Assembly: GCF_900113115.1 (NCBI RefSeq)
Contig: NZ_FOOF01000006.1
Span: 248,001 to 312,000 of the forward strand
Direction: 5' to 3'
DNA from: Duganella sp. CF458
Lineage (GTDB): Bacteria > Pseudomonadota > Gammaproteobacteria > Burkholderiales > Burkholderiaceae_D
DNA: 64,000 nt
The notes beneath the pieces were generated by a model. The model ran no database searches. It saw nothing but the letters and a program-made list of their open reading frames with translations, and was not told the origin of the DNA. Positions 22,376 through 31,522 of this stretch are shown one piece after another (the first letter of the stretch is position 1; the number at the start of each line of letters is the position of its first letter). The position numbers were made by a program, and so were the translations under genes.

Positions 22376-24114
22376 TGCGCCGCCCGATCACCCAATGCCT
22401 GCCGGTTCTGGCCTGCGCGGTGCTGTCCCTGAGCGGCTGCTCCGACCTGGCCGACCGCGTGTCCTCCAACGCCGATGCCGCCGATGGAACGACGTCCGGC
22501 CTGGTCAAGGAAGTGGGGCGCAATGCGCGCGGCGCCGTGGTGCCGGCATCGGCCCGCGTGGTGCACGAACCGGGCATCTGGTTGGGCAAGAACGTGGTCA
22601 AGCTGGGGCAGCCGCCGTTGCCGGCAGTGTTCCACCAGCCCGCGGCGTTCGACCGCAGCATCTATTCCCTGTCCGAACTGGCGGAACGCCTGACGCTGCG
22701 CTCGGGCATTCCGAGCCGGGTCAATGCCGACGCCTCCAGCGTTGCCGCCAGCGCCTTCAAGCGTGGCGGCGGCCGCCTGCCTTCGCCGCCAGCCATGCGG
22801 CAACCGGCCGGCGTGCCTGCAATGCCGCTGCCGCTGCCACAGGGCATGCCGGGCGAGCAGCCGGTGGCGGGCGACGCGCCGCTGCGCAGCGGCGCCGCCG
22901 ACGCCAGCGTCAGCTTCCAGCCTGACTTGCAGGGTGGTATCCGCGTCAGCTATGCCAACGGATCCTTCAAGGGATTGCTGGATACGATAGCGGCCCGCTT
23001 CGGCGTCTCCTGGAAGTATGCCGACGGCGTGATCCAGTTCTACCATACCGACGCGCGCACCTTCCAGATCAGTGCCGTGCCGGGCGATGCATCGTTTGCC
23101 GCATCGGTGACCAGCGGGGCGGCTTCGCTGGCCGGCGGGGGCGGCTCGGGTGGCGGTTCGGGGGGCACCGGCGGCAACAGCGGCAGCTCGGTCTCGGCCA
23201 ATAATAGCCAGAACACCGGCGTGGTGTCCAAGCTGTCGGTGTACAACGGCATTGAGAACGCGGTGAAAGTGATGCTTTCGCCGCACGGCAAGGTGTTGGC
23301 CGCGCCGGCGACGGGCACCATCACGGTGGTCGATACGCCCGATACGCTGGAGCGCATCGGCGCCTATATCGAAAGCGCCAACCAGGCCCTGTCGCGCCAG
23401 ATCGTGATGAACGTCACGGTGCTGTCGGTCAGCCTGGAGCAGGGCGACGAGTACGGCATCAACTGGAACCTGGTGTACAACAGCCTGAAAAACAAGTACG
23501 GCCTGCAAAACACCTTCAACACCACCCAGGGCGCGTCGGCGCTGTCGGCCGGGATCGTCGGCAACTCGCGCTTCAGCGGCAGTACGGTGGTCGCCAAGGC
23601 GCTGGCGGAGCAGGGCAAGGTGCGGCGCCAGACCACGGCGTCGGTGGTCACGCTGAACAACCAGCCGGTGCCGGTGCAGGTGGCACGCCAGACCACCTAC
23701 CTGCAAAGCTCGCAGACCGCGATCGTGGCGCAGGTCGGCACCACCACCACCATGGTGCCGGGCGTGGTGACGGCCGGCTTCAATATGAGCATCCTGCCGC
23801 ATGTGCTCAACAACGGCGCGGTGATGCTGCAGTTCTCGATCGATATTTCGACCCTGCGCAGCATCCGCGTCATCGAGAGCAATAACAGCCGCATCGAGTC
23901 GCCGGAGCTGGATACCCGCAACTTCCTGCAGCGCGTGTCGATGAAATCGGGCGAAACCCTGGTGATCGGCGGCTTTGAGCAGACCGACGAAAACGTCGAT
24001 CGCCAAGGCGTGGGCAAGCCGGACAACTACCTGCTGGGCGGCGGCGTCAAGGCCAAGAGCAACAAGGAAGTGATCGTGGTGCTGATCACCCCGATGGCGA
24101 TGGCCGGTACCTGA
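22372..24114 (+). CDS. pilN: Type IVb pilus secretin lipoprotein PilN
   Basis: 580 residues with a lipoprotein signal (L-S-G-C, Cys 23). The PilN/BfpB family region includes an N-terminal domain, a Gly/Ser-rich stretch (about 252-280) and a secretin core ending L-V-I-G-G-F-E-Q-T-D-E and V-I-V-V-L-I-T-P-M. It forms the outer-membrane pore for the pilus. ATGA-type overlap with the preceding gene. Confidence 0.93.
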   Translation: MMRRPITQCLPVLACAVLSLSGCSDLADRVSSNADAADGTTSGLVKEVGRNARGAVVPASARVVHEPGIWLGKNVVKLGQPPLPAVFHQPAAFDRSIYSLSELAERLTLRSGIPSRVNADASSVAASAFKRGGGRLPSPPAMRQPAGVPAMPLPLPQGMPGEQPVAGDAPLRSGAADASVSFQPDLQGGIRVSYANGSFKGLLDTIAARFGVSWKYADGVIQFYHTDARTFQISAVPGDASFAASVTSGAASLAGGGGSGGGSGGTGGNSGSSVSANNSQNTGVVSKLSVYNGIENAVKVMLSPHGKVLAAPATGTITVVDTPDTLERIGAYIESANQALSRQIVMNVTVLSVSLEQGDEYGINWNLVYNSLKNKYGLQNTFNTTQGASALSAGIVGNSRFSGSTVVAKALAEQGKVRRQTTASVVTLNNQPVPVQVARQTTYLQSSQTAIVAQVGTTTTMVPGVVTAGFNMSILPHVLNNGAVMLQFSIDISTLRSIRVIESNNSRIESPELDTRNFLQRVSMKSGETLVIGGFEQTDENVDRQGVGKPDNYLLGGGVKAKSNKEVIVVLITPMAMAGT

Positions 24115-24124
24115 GGAGGGCGGT

Positions 24125-25393
24125 ATGGGCATTCATATCATCCAGATCGACAAGGCGCGCTTCGTCTGCGGCCTGTTCTGGCAGTCGCTGTCGCGGCCGC
24201 GCGAACTGCAGCGCGAAGCGATGGAACTGGGACGCAAGATCGGCTCCGACCTGATGGTGGTGCGGCGCGACCAGTCGACCGCGCAGGCCGGCTATGCGCA
24301 AAGCAGCGACGGCGCGGCGCGCACCCTGTATTCGCTGGGCGCGGCGGTATCCAAGACGGTGGCCATGGAAGGCGCTTTCTACGACGGGCTGCTGCAACCG
24401 GTACACAATTGGCTGGCGGCCTTGCAGCTGCCGGACGGGAAGTGGGCTTATTTCGCCGTGCGCGACGCCAATTTCCTGCCCAACGGCGACTTCGCCGGTA
24501 CCAAGGAAGAAGTACTGGAACGCCTGTACGGCGACTATGCGCTGGGCGGCTGGAACGTGGTGATCGGCGACGAAAGCCTGGCGGGACAAGGTTTTCACAA
24601 CTTCAATGCGCGCCGCATAGAAAGCCTGCTGCCGCACCGCAAGGACGGCAGCCTGCGGATCTTCCGCTGGTGGCGCCTGCGCCCGATCGCGGCCCAGCGC
24701 GCGCCGGAGTGGCGCCTGGCCGCCGGCGTCGCGCTGGCCGTGGTGGGCGCAGGCCTGTTCTTCGGATGGAGGCAGTGGCAGGCGCGGCGCGAGGCCGAGC
24801 AGGTCGTGCTGGCACAGCGTGCCGCCGTGCCCAGCGCGGTGCAGCGGCCCTGGATCGGCCAGCCTTTGCCGTCCGCCGCATTCCGCGCCTGTTTCGACCG
24901 CCTGGACCACCTGACGCCCGGCGGCTGGCGGCTCGACGAATACAGCTGCACGCGCGGCCAGTTCAGCTATGCCTGGTCGCGCAATGCCGCCACGGTTGCC
25001 ACCTTGCGCGACGCCGTGCCGCAAGCCGTGATCGATCCGACCGGCGACAAGGCGACCCTGAACGGGGCATTGGCCGCGTTGCCGGCGGCGCGCGGCGAAG
25101 AGCTGCTGGCGGCGCCGCAGGCGATCGAACCGCTGATGGCCCAGATGCAGAACCTCGGCCTGTCGCTGCGCCTCAACAAGCGGGCGGCGGCGCCTGTCGC
25201 AGCGTCCATGGGGCCGGCGCCGGCGGCCGGGCCGGCGGTCCAGGATTGGCAAGCCTTCGGCTTCCAGCTCGATGCCCAGGGCGTGGCGCCGCAACAACTC
25301 GCGGCCATGCTGGAACGGCCCGGAGTGCGCATCGAAAAGATCAGCTATCGCGGTATGGCATGGTTACTTGAAGGAGTCATTTATGCAAAATAA
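24125..25393 (+). CDS. pilO: Type IVb pilus accessory protein PilO
   Basis: 422 residues, PilO (PAP_PilO) family of R64-type pili. A cytoplasmic N-terminal half (about 1-195) with W-A-Y-F-A-V-R-D, one membrane segment (about 200-220, G-V-A-L-A-V-V-G-A-G-L-F-F-G-W), and a periplasmic remainder. Ribosome-binding site GAGGAGGGC precedes ATG 24125. Inner-membrane platform component. Confidence 0.88.
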   Translation: MGIHIIQIDKARFVCGLFWQSLSRPRELQREAMELGRKIGSDLMVVRRDQSTAQAGYAQSSDGAARTLYSLGAAVSKTVAMEGAFYDGLLQPVHNWLAALQLPDGKWAYFAVRDANFLPNGDFAGTKEEVLERLYGDYALGGWNVVIGDESLAGQGFHNFNARRIESLLPHRKDGSLRIFRWWRLRPIAAQRAPEWRLAAGVALAVVGAGLFFGWRQWQARREAEQVVLAQRAAVPSAVQRPWIGQPLPSAAFRACFDRLDHLTPGGWRLDEYSCTRGQFSYAWSRNAATVATLRDAVPQAVIDPTGDKATLNGALAALPAARGEELLAAPQAIEPLMAQMQNLGLSLRLNKRAAAPVAASMGPAPAAGPAVQDWQAFGFQLDAQGVAPQQLAAMLERPGVRIEKISYRGMAWLLEGVIYAK

Positions 25394-25889
25394 TCAGACC
25401 AGGGGCGTCGCTGCGCTGACGCTGGCACTGTGCATGCTGCCGCCGGCGGTGGCGCGCGCGGAAAGCACGGCGGCCAGCCTGACCCGCATCGAGGCGGAAA
25501 CCATGCTGCTGCGGGCCCGCGAAAAACAGCTCGAGGTGCAGTCCTCCATCATCACCAAGCAGAACGAGATCGCCGCCAAGCAGACCATGGGTGCGATGCT
25601 GAGCCAGCCCGTGGTGGTCGGCGACCCGGTGGTGCGCGCCGTGGAAGGCTTGGGCGACACCATGTTCGCCACCCTTGAAATGTCGAACGGCAGCGTGGCC
25701 GAGGTGCAGGTCGGCAGCGTGCTGCCGGGCGGCATGCGCATCGTCTCGATCCAGAACAATGAGGTGATGGCGAGCGCGCCGGGACGCAAGCGCGTCCGCC
25801 TGTCCGGCTATACCCAGCAGGTCAACGCCTTCAATCCTGGCACGCCGGCCCCCTTGCCGGTGGCGGCGGCGCCAAGGAGCGCGCGATGA
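25383..25889 (+). CDS. pilP: Type IVb pilus biogenesis protein PilP
   Basis: 168 residues from ATG 25383, overlapping the pilO end. Signal peptide, a helix (about 25-65) rich in charged residues, then a small C-terminal domain with M-S-N-G-S-V-A-E-V-Q-V-G-S-V-L-P-G-G-M, a pattern of R64-type PilP. Periplasmic pilus assembly protein linking the inner-membrane platform to the secretin. Confidence 0.85.
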   Translation: MQNNQTRGVAALTLALCMLPPAVARAESTAASLTRIEAETMLLRAREKQLEVQSSIITKQNEIAAKQTMGAMLSQPVVVGDPVVRAVEGLGDTMFATLEMSNGSVAEVQVGSVLPGGMRIVSIQNNEVMASAPGRKRVRLSGYTQQVNAFNPGTPAPLPVAAAPRSAR

Positions 25890-27493
25890 AACTGCGCATT
25901 GCGCTGCCAGGCATGCAGGCCGGCGCGCAGTCCCCTGGCAATGCGCCGGCCGAAGCGCCGCTGCAAGGCGCTGCGGTGCTGAGCCACGCCGGCCAGTTCG
26001 AAGCCAGCGCCGAGGAGCGCAAGCTGGTGTGCCTGCTGGCCGATGGCCGCCTGCTGGTGGCGGTCGGACAGGACATGAATGCGCACGTGCTGTCCTACCA
26101 GGCGCGCTTGCAGCGCATGCAGAAGCCGTTCCGCGTCGAGCACGCGAAGATCGACGAGTTGCGCCACCTGTACGCCAGCGGCAATGGCGCGCTGGTGGAG
26201 CGGCGCCAGGAACACTCGATGATGCAGGTGACGGCCAAGGATCTGCTGAGCCGTGCCTGTGCCGCGCGCGCCTCCGACATCCACATCCGGGTGCGCCAGC
26301 GCGCCACCGAGATCCTGTTCCGCGTGCGCGGCGACCTGACGCCGGTCGGCGTCCAGACGCGCGAATACGGCGAGCGCCTGCTGGCCACCCTGTACGGCGC
26401 GATGGCCTCGGTCTCCGACAGCTCCTACAAGCCGACCGAGCGGCAGGATGCCAGCATCGCCGACCGCGACAAGCTGCCGCCCGAGCTGCACGGGGTGCGC
26501 ATCGCCACCGTGCCGACCAACGAAGGCACGCTGATGGTGCTGCGCCTGCTGTACCTGGACGCTGGCGACGGCGAACTGTGCCCGCTCGGCTTCAGCGAGC
26601 AACAAGCCGCCATGCTGCAGCAACTGAAGGAACAACCGATCGGCATGAACATCATCGGCGGGCCGACCGGCTCCGGCAAGTCGACCACGCTGCAGCGCAT
26701 CCTGTCCGGCCAGATCGCCGAGGCCGAGGGACGGCGCCACGTGCTCACCATCGAGGATCCGGTCGAATACCCGATCGACGGCGCGGTGCAGACCTCGGTC
26801 ACCAATGCCGGTTCGGAGGACGAGCGGTCGCGCCTGTTCGCGGCAGCCATTTCGAATGCCATGCGGCTCGACCCGGACACCATCATGGTGGGCGAGGTGC
26901 GCGACCGCGCCTCGGCCCAGAATGCGGTGCGCGCAGCCATGACCGGGCACCAGGTCTGGACCACCATCCACGCCAACAGCGCGCTGGCCATTGCCGACCG
27001 CCTGCTCGACCTGGGACTGGCTGCCAGCCAGGTGGCGGACCACACGGTGGTCACGGGCTTGATCAGCCAGCGCCTGGTCAAGGCCCTGTGCCCGCACTGC
27101 AAGCTGCCGCTGCACGCCGCCCCGGCGCCGTTGCCGCCCGCCGTGATGGGCAGGCTGCGCGACGTGGTGGCGGACCTGCGGCGCGTGCACGTGACCGGGC
27201 CCGGCTGCGAACATTGCGCGGGGCACGGCAGCATCGGGCGCACGGTGGTGGCAGAGATCATCCTGCCGGACGACGAATTTTTCGGCCACGTACGGCGCGG
27301 CGACAAGGCGGCAGCACTGAGCTACTGGCTGCGCTCGGGCGGACGCACGATGGTCGAGCACGCGGTGGAAAAAGTCGCCGCCGGCCTGGTCGATCCGCGC
27401 ATGGCCGAACAGGTGCTGGGCCACCTGAATGCCGGCGCGGCCCTGGCGCGACGCCGCCTGCAGGTGGTGGAGGAGGGCTGCGATGCGCGTTGA
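25886..27493 (+). CDS. pilQ: Pilus assembly ATPase PilQ (GspE family)
   Basis: 535 residues, R64 PilQ-type. Walker A G-P-T-G-S-G-K-S-T-T-L near residue 257, Asp-box E-D-P-V-E-Y-P-I, Walker B-like V-G-E-V-R-D-R-A and His box T-T-I-H-A-N-S-A. A C-terminal Cys pair cluster (C-P-H-C, and C-E-H-C) is the usual zinc-binding element of extension ATPases. It powers pilus extension. In this nomenclature PilQ is the ATPase, not the secretin. Confidence 0.94.
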   Translation: MKLRIALPGMQAGAQSPGNAPAEAPLQGAAVLSHAGQFEASAEERKLVCLLADGRLLVAVGQDMNAHVLSYQARLQRMQKPFRVEHAKIDELRHLYASGNGALVERRQEHSMMQVTAKDLLSRACAARASDIHIRVRQRATEILFRVRGDLTPVGVQTREYGERLLATLYGAMASVSDSSYKPTERQDASIADRDKLPPELHGVRIATVPTNEGTLMVLRLLYLDAGDGELCPLGFSEQQAAMLQQLKEQPIGMNIIGGPTGSGKSTTLQRILSGQIAEAEGRRHVLTIEDPVEYPIDGAVQTSVTNAGSEDERSRLFAAAISNAMRLDPDTIMVGEVRDRASAQNAVRAAMTGHQVWTTIHANSALAIADRLLDLGLAASQVADHTVVTGLISQRLVKALCPHCKLPLHAAPAPLPPAVMGRLRDVVADLRRVHVTGPGCEHCAGHGSIGRTVVAEIILPDDEFFGHVRRGDKAAALSYWLRSGGRTMVEHAVEKVAAGLVDPRMAEQVLGHLNAGAALARRRLQVVEEGCDAR

Positions 27494-28553
27494 AATCGTG
27501 CGTTACTGGGCGCGTACCCAGTTCAATGCTTCCGAGCGGGTGCGCCTGTACCGCAAGATCGCCAAGATGCTGGCCGGCGGCCTGCCGCTGCTGCGCATCC
27601 TGGAGGAACTGGCGCGGCGCAATGCCGGCCCTGGCGGCGACAGCACCCTGTCGCTGGTGCTGGACGACTGCCGGCGCATGGTGCAGAACGGCCAGCTGCT
27701 GTCGGACGGCCTGGCCTGGTGGGTGCCCGGCACCGAGCAGATGATCATCATGGCGGGCGAGCAGTCCGGCCGGCTGGAGGGCAGCCTGCATGCGCTGGTG
27801 GATGTGGTGCAGGCGGGGCGCCGCATCAAGACCGAGATCCTGAGCGGCGCCGCCTACCCGCTTGCCATCCTGGTCATGATCGCGCTCTACATCTGGCTGT
27901 TCGGCGCGCTGGTGATCCCGCAGTTCACGCGCCTGGTCGACCCGGCGGGCTGGCACGGCGCGGCCCTGTCGCTGTACCGCATGTCGCTCTGGGTGCAGGA
28001 CTGGATGCTGTTTGCGGTGGCCGGAATGGTGGTCTTCATCGCCGCCATGCTGGCCTCGCTGCCGCTATGGCGCGGCAATGTGCGGGTGTTCCTTGACCGT
28101 TTCGCCCCATTCTCGATCTACCGCCTGATCGTCGGCAGCGGTTTCCTGATGGCGTTTGCCGCCCTGCAGGCGGCCGGCGTCACAGTGGAGAAGTCGCTGG
28201 CGCGGCTGTCCGTCAAATCCGAGCCCTGGCTGCGCGAACGCCTGGACGGTGCGCTGATGGGCGTGCGCTCCGGCCTCAATTGCGGCGAAGCGCTGCGCCA
28301 TGCGGGCTACGGTTTTCCTTCGCCGGCCATTATCGACGACCTGTGCGTGTACGCCGATTACAAAGGCTTTTCGGAAGCGCTCAAGCTGCTGGCGGCCGAA
28401 TGGATGGAAGAGGGCGTGGAAGCGGTTGCCCTGCGCATGAAAGTATTGAACGGCTTCGCCATCGTCACCCTGGCATTGGTGATCGCCTGGCTGGTGACCG
28501 GCTTCTTCGGCATCCAGCAGGAAATCGCCGCCGCCACGCGCGGCGTCGGCTGA
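27483..28553 (+). CDS. pilR: Inner-membrane platform protein PilR (GspF family)
   Basis: 356 residues from ATG 27483, which overlaps the pilQ end by 11 bp. Two GspF/T2SSF-type repeats with R-L-Y-R-K-I-A-K-M-L-A-G-G-L-P-L-L near the start and three membrane segments (about 125-145, 175-195, 325-345). It is the polytopic platform that receives pilin from the membrane. Confidence 0.93.
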   Translation: MRVEIVRYWARTQFNASERVRLYRKIAKMLAGGLPLLRILEELARRNAGPGGDSTLSLVLDDCRRMVQNGQLLSDGLAWWVPGTEQMIIMAGEQSGRLEGSLHALVDVVQAGRRIKTEILSGAAYPLAILVMIALYIWLFGALVIPQFTRLVDPAGWHGAALSLYRMSLWVQDWMLFAVAGMVVFIAAMLASLPLWRGNVRVFLDRFAPFSIYRLIVGSGFLMAFAALQAAGVTVEKSLARLSVKSEPWLRERLDGALMGVRSGLNCGEALRHAGYGFPSPAIIDDLCVYADYKGFSEALKLLAAEWMEEGVEAVALRMKVLNGFAIVTLALVIAWLVTGFFGIQQEIAAATRGVG

Positions 28554-28603
28554 AGCCTGGCCGATTTACCTGACAGACCAGTCACACAAATGGAGGCATG
28601 ACC

Positions 28604-29158
28604 ATGAATCACCTGTACCAATCGCAGCAACGTTCCAGCCGCATGCCATCGCCGTTCCGCCAGCGCGGCGCCTCCCTGCTGGAAGGTATCGCCTACCTCG
28701 GCATCGCCGCCGTGGTGGTGCTGGGCGCCGTGTCGCTGTTGGGCGGCGCCTTCAGCAGCGCCAAGTCGAACCAGGCCACGGAGGAAGCGGTGGCCATGCG
28801 CACCGCCGTGCGCAAGCTGTACATCGGCCAGTCGTATCCGGTGGAGAGCCTGGTGCCCACGCTGATCGCCGCCAACGCCATCCCCAGCACATTGGCCAAG
28901 AACACCGAGGGCAACACCCTGAAAAACAGCTGGGGCGGCGCCGTCACGGTAACGGGAACCGCCGCCGGTTTCGAGATCACTTATGCATCGGTACCCAAGG
29001 ATGTCTGCGTCAACCTGATCAGCGGCGCCAGCGGCTGGGTCGAGATCAGCGGCGGCGGCAAGGCCATCACCACCTTCCCGGTCTCGGTCAGCGATGCAAC
29101 GACCGTGTGCACGGTGGCCGGCGCCGCCGGCAACGCCGTGACGTTCAAGGGCGCCTGA
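28604..29158 (+). CDS. pilS: Major type IVb pilin PilS
   Basis: 184 residues from ATG 28604, seven bases after GGAGG; ATG 28598 is in frame but too close. Prepilin leader of 22 residues ending R-Q-R-G, then A-S-L-L-E with Glu at +5 of the mature chain and a hydrophobic helix. Two Cys in the C-terminal part (D-V-C-V-N-L and T-V-C-T-V) can form the usual pilin disulphide. The long leader is typical of type IVb. Confidence 0.92.
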   Translation: MNHLYQSQQRSSRMPSPFRQRGASLLEGIAYLGIAAVVVLGAVSLLGGAFSSAKSNQATEEAVAMRTAVRKLYIGQSYPVESLVPTLIAANAIPSTLAKNTEGNTLKNSWGGAVTVTGTAAGFEITYASVPKDVCVNLISGASGWVEISGGGKAITTFPVSVSDATTVCTVAGAAGNAVTFKGA

Positions 29159-29187
29159 GGCGTATCAAAGCACGCAGGGGAGGCAGC

Positions 29188-29682
29188 ATGTGGAATGTCG
29201 TGATACTGGCACTGGTGATGTCGATGGCGGGCGCCTACGTGGCGCTGGCCGAGCACCATGCCGCGGCCGGGCAGCAGCACCTGGCCGAAGCCAGCGCCGA
29301 AGGCATGGCGAATTACCGCAGCGCGGTGGTGGCCTATTTCCAGGCCAATGACCTGCGTGCCACCAGCGTCAGCATCGATACGCTGAAAACCAGCGGCGTG
29401 CTGCGCGCCTGGCCCCTGCTGGAGGCGCAGCCCGCTACCGCCTGGGGCAATTATCGCGATGCGGCCGGCACCATCTACATTTACGCCCGCCAGTTGCCGC
29501 GGCGCGAATTGACGCGTGAAATCGTGCGGCTGGCCCGCAACTCGGTGCTGGCCGGCAGCTACCGGCGCGGCGTCGCCAACCTGCAATCGCCGGTGTACGG
29601 CGACACCGGCATCCCGCTGGCGGCCCTGGCCAGCCTGGCGTTGCCGGACGGGGTGCCGGTCTGGCTGGCGGTGGCGCCATGA
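29188..29682 (+). CDS. pilM: Type IVb pilus protein PilM
   Basis: 164 residues, ATG 29188 behind GGGGAGGC. N-terminal hydrophobic anchor (V-V-I-L-A-L-V-M-S-M-A-G-A-Y), then a small periplasmic domain (A-N-Y-R-S-A-V-V-A-Y, I-Y-I-Y-A-R). PilM of R64-type systems has this architecture; the gene is moved here to between pilS and pilV instead of after pilL. Confidence 0.75.
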   Translation: MWNVVILALVMSMAGAYVALAEHHAAAGQQHLAEASAEGMANYRSAVVAYFQANDLRATSVSIDTLKTSGVLRAWPLLEAQPATAWGNYRDAAGTIYIYARQLPRRELTREIVRLARNSVLAGSYRRGVANLQSPVYGDTGIPLAALASLALPDGVPVWLAVAP

Positions 29683-31046
29683 CCGCCCGTCGCCGCCAAT
29701 CCGGCGTCGGCATGCTGGAACTGCTGGCGGCGCTGGCCGTCGGCGCCGTGCTGCTGCTTGGCTTGACCGGCATGAGCGACAATTCGCTCGACGAGCTGCG
29801 CGGCCAGCAAGCCGCCTATTACCAGGCGCAGGTGGTGCATGCGGCAGAACGCTATATGCAGGCCCACCATGACGAGATCAAGGCGGCGACACCGACCGCC
29901 GCCACGGTGCTGGCGGTCAGCCTGGAGCAACTGCGCGCCGGGCATTTCCTGCCGGCCGGCTTTACCGACCTGAACGCCTACCAGCAGGGCACTTGCGTGC
30001 TGGTGCGCCAGCCCGATGCCGCCGCCGCGCCGGGCAAGTTCGACGCACTGGTGGTCACCAGCGGCGGCAAGCCTATCGGCGACAAGGACCTGGCCGCCGT
30101 GGCCCTGCACGCGGGGCCCGGCAGCGGCTTCATCACGGCACGTGAACCGGCCTTTGCGCGCGGCGCATCCTGGCGCATGGAAACCACGCCTTATCGCGGC
30201 ATCACCTGTGCCGGCGGCGCCGGTGCGGTGCTGCAGGGGACGGCAGCCGATGCCGGCCACCTGGTGTCGAACCTGTTCTACGATGGCGCCGGCCAGATGG
30301 CGACGGACTTCCTGTACCGGGGCAGGGTGCCGGGCCGGCCGGAGCTCAATCGCATGGAAGTCGCATTGCGGCTGGGGACAACCGCGCTGGCCAATGCGGG
30401 CGACTCTTGCCTGGACGAGAGCGGGGCCACGCCGGGCTTGACCATCGACGCCGGCAGGCGCGAGCTGCTCAGTTGCGACGCGACGGGCCGCTGGATGCCG
30501 GCCTCCTCGTGGAAGGCACCGGTCGAGGCCTGGAGCGACCTGCCGGTGGCCGGCAGCCTGCGCGGCGACGTGCGCATGGTGATGAACCTGAGCCGCGCCT
30601 TTACCTTCGACGGTGCGGGTTGGGCGCCGCTTGCCCTGGACAAGGACGGCAACCTGGATGCGCCGGGCGAAGTGAAGGCGCGCAACCTGCGTGCGGTCCA
30701 GGCGATCGAATCGGAAGGTACCATCCACGCGGTCGCCGACATCGCCAGCGACCGCGACCTGCGGGCCGGCCGCGACCTGGACGTGCAGCGCGACGCCAAC
30801 GTGGTGCGCTCCGTGCTGGCGCGCAGGATAGAAGCGAGCAGTTGGATGGCGGCCCCCTCGATCAACCTTACCTCGGTCAAAGTGGCGGCCGGCGCCTGCC
30901 ATTATTGGGAATGGAGCGACCTGGAAGGCCGTAGCGTATTGAAGTTCCCAGCCGGTACCGTCGTCATGGATGCCGACATGCGCCCGCTGATTTGCGGCCA
31001 GGACCACACCTTCAGGTATGCCAATGGAAACTACACACCCAATTAA
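29679..31046 (+). CDS. pilV: Minor pilin / tip adhesin PilV
   Basis: 455 residues. Prepilin-like N-terminus (R-R-Q-S-G followed by V-G-M-L-E, Glu +5), a pilin-like domain, and a long C-terminal region (about 215-455) with repeated acidic/Arg motifs (D-I-A-S-D-R-D-L-R-A-G-R-D-L-D) like the shaft of R64 PilV. In R64 the C-terminus is switched by the Rci shufflon; here no rci gene or repeated recombination sites are seen, so the adhesin tip is fixed. It overlaps the next gene. Confidence 0.85.
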   Translation: MTARRRQSGVGMLELLAALAVGAVLLLGLTGMSDNSLDELRGQQAAYYQAQVVHAAERYMQAHHDEIKAATPTAATVLAVSLEQLRAGHFLPAGFTDLNAYQQGTCVLVRQPDAAAAPGKFDALVVTSGGKPIGDKDLAAVALHAGPGSGFITAREPAFARGASWRMETTPYRGITCAGGAGAVLQGTAADAGHLVSNLFYDGAGQMATDFLYRGRVPGRPELNRMEVALRLGTTALANAGDSCLDESGATPGLTIDAGRRELLSCDATGRWMPASSWKAPVEAWSDLPVAGSLRGDVRMVMNLSRAFTFDGAGWAPLALDKDGNLDAPGEVKARNLRAVQAIESEGTIHAVADIASDRDLRAGRDLDVQRDANVVRSVLARRIEASSWMAAPSINLTSVKVAAGACHYWEWSDLEGRSVLKFPAGTVVMDADMRPLICGQDHTFRYANGNYTPN

Positions 31047-31506
31047 GCGCCGCGCCGCGGCGCTGGCGGCCTGCCTGTCGCTGGCCAGCCTTCCTGCACA
31101 CGCGTGCTGGGAAGAAGCCGCGACCTGGTACCGCGTCAATCCCTACCTGTTGTATGCGATCGCCAAGACCGAATCGGGCCTGAATCCGACGGCCATCAAC
31201 CGTAACAAGAACGGCAGCTACGATATCGGCCTGATGCAGATCAACAGCAGCTGGCTGCCGACCTTGCGCAAATACGGCGTGGAGGAAAAGGACCTGTACG
31301 ATGCCTGCACCAGCATCCAGGTCGGCGCCTGGATCCTGGCGCAGAACATGCAGCGCATGGGCGTGACCTGGGAAGCGGTGGGCGCCTACAACGCGCGCGA
31401 TCCGGCCAAGCGCATCAAGTATGCGCTGAAGGTGCGCAAGAACCTGCCGGAAGCGGCCCTGGCCGAACAGGCTGGCGGGGGAGGGGCGAACGATGCGGCG
31501 TACTGA
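31024..31506 (+). CDS. Lytic transglycosylase of the pilus operon (R64 PilT-like)
   Basis: 160 residues from ATG 31024 (ATG 31018 is in frame; neither has a strong ribosome-binding site). Signal peptide ending near A-H-A, then a VirB1/SLT domain: Y-A-I-A-K-T-E-S-G-L-N with the catalytic Glu, D-I-G-L-M-Q-I-N-S, and G-A-Y-N-A-R. It opens peptidoglycan for pilus assembly. The name PilT is used in R64 but clashes with the retraction ATPase, so no symbol is given. Confidence 0.9.
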   Translation: METTHPIKRRAAALAACLSLASLPAHACWEEAATWYRVNPYLLYAIAKTESGLNPTAINRNKNGSYDIGLMQINSSWLPTLRKYGVEEKDLYDACTSIQVGAWILAQNMQRMGVTWEAVGAYNARDPAKRIKYALKVRKNLPEAALAEQAGGGGANDAAY

Positions 31507-31522
31507 TGGCAAGCTGGCCGTT

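Noticed and set aside
28955..28983. GGAACC-N16-TCACTTA, a near hrp box
   Set aside because: It lies inside pilS, one mismatch at -10, with no gene start behind it in a sensible distance; treated as chance.
29679..31046. Shufflon segments in pilV
   Set aside because: No repeated recombination sites and no inverted alternative C-termini could be found, and no rci gene is present.
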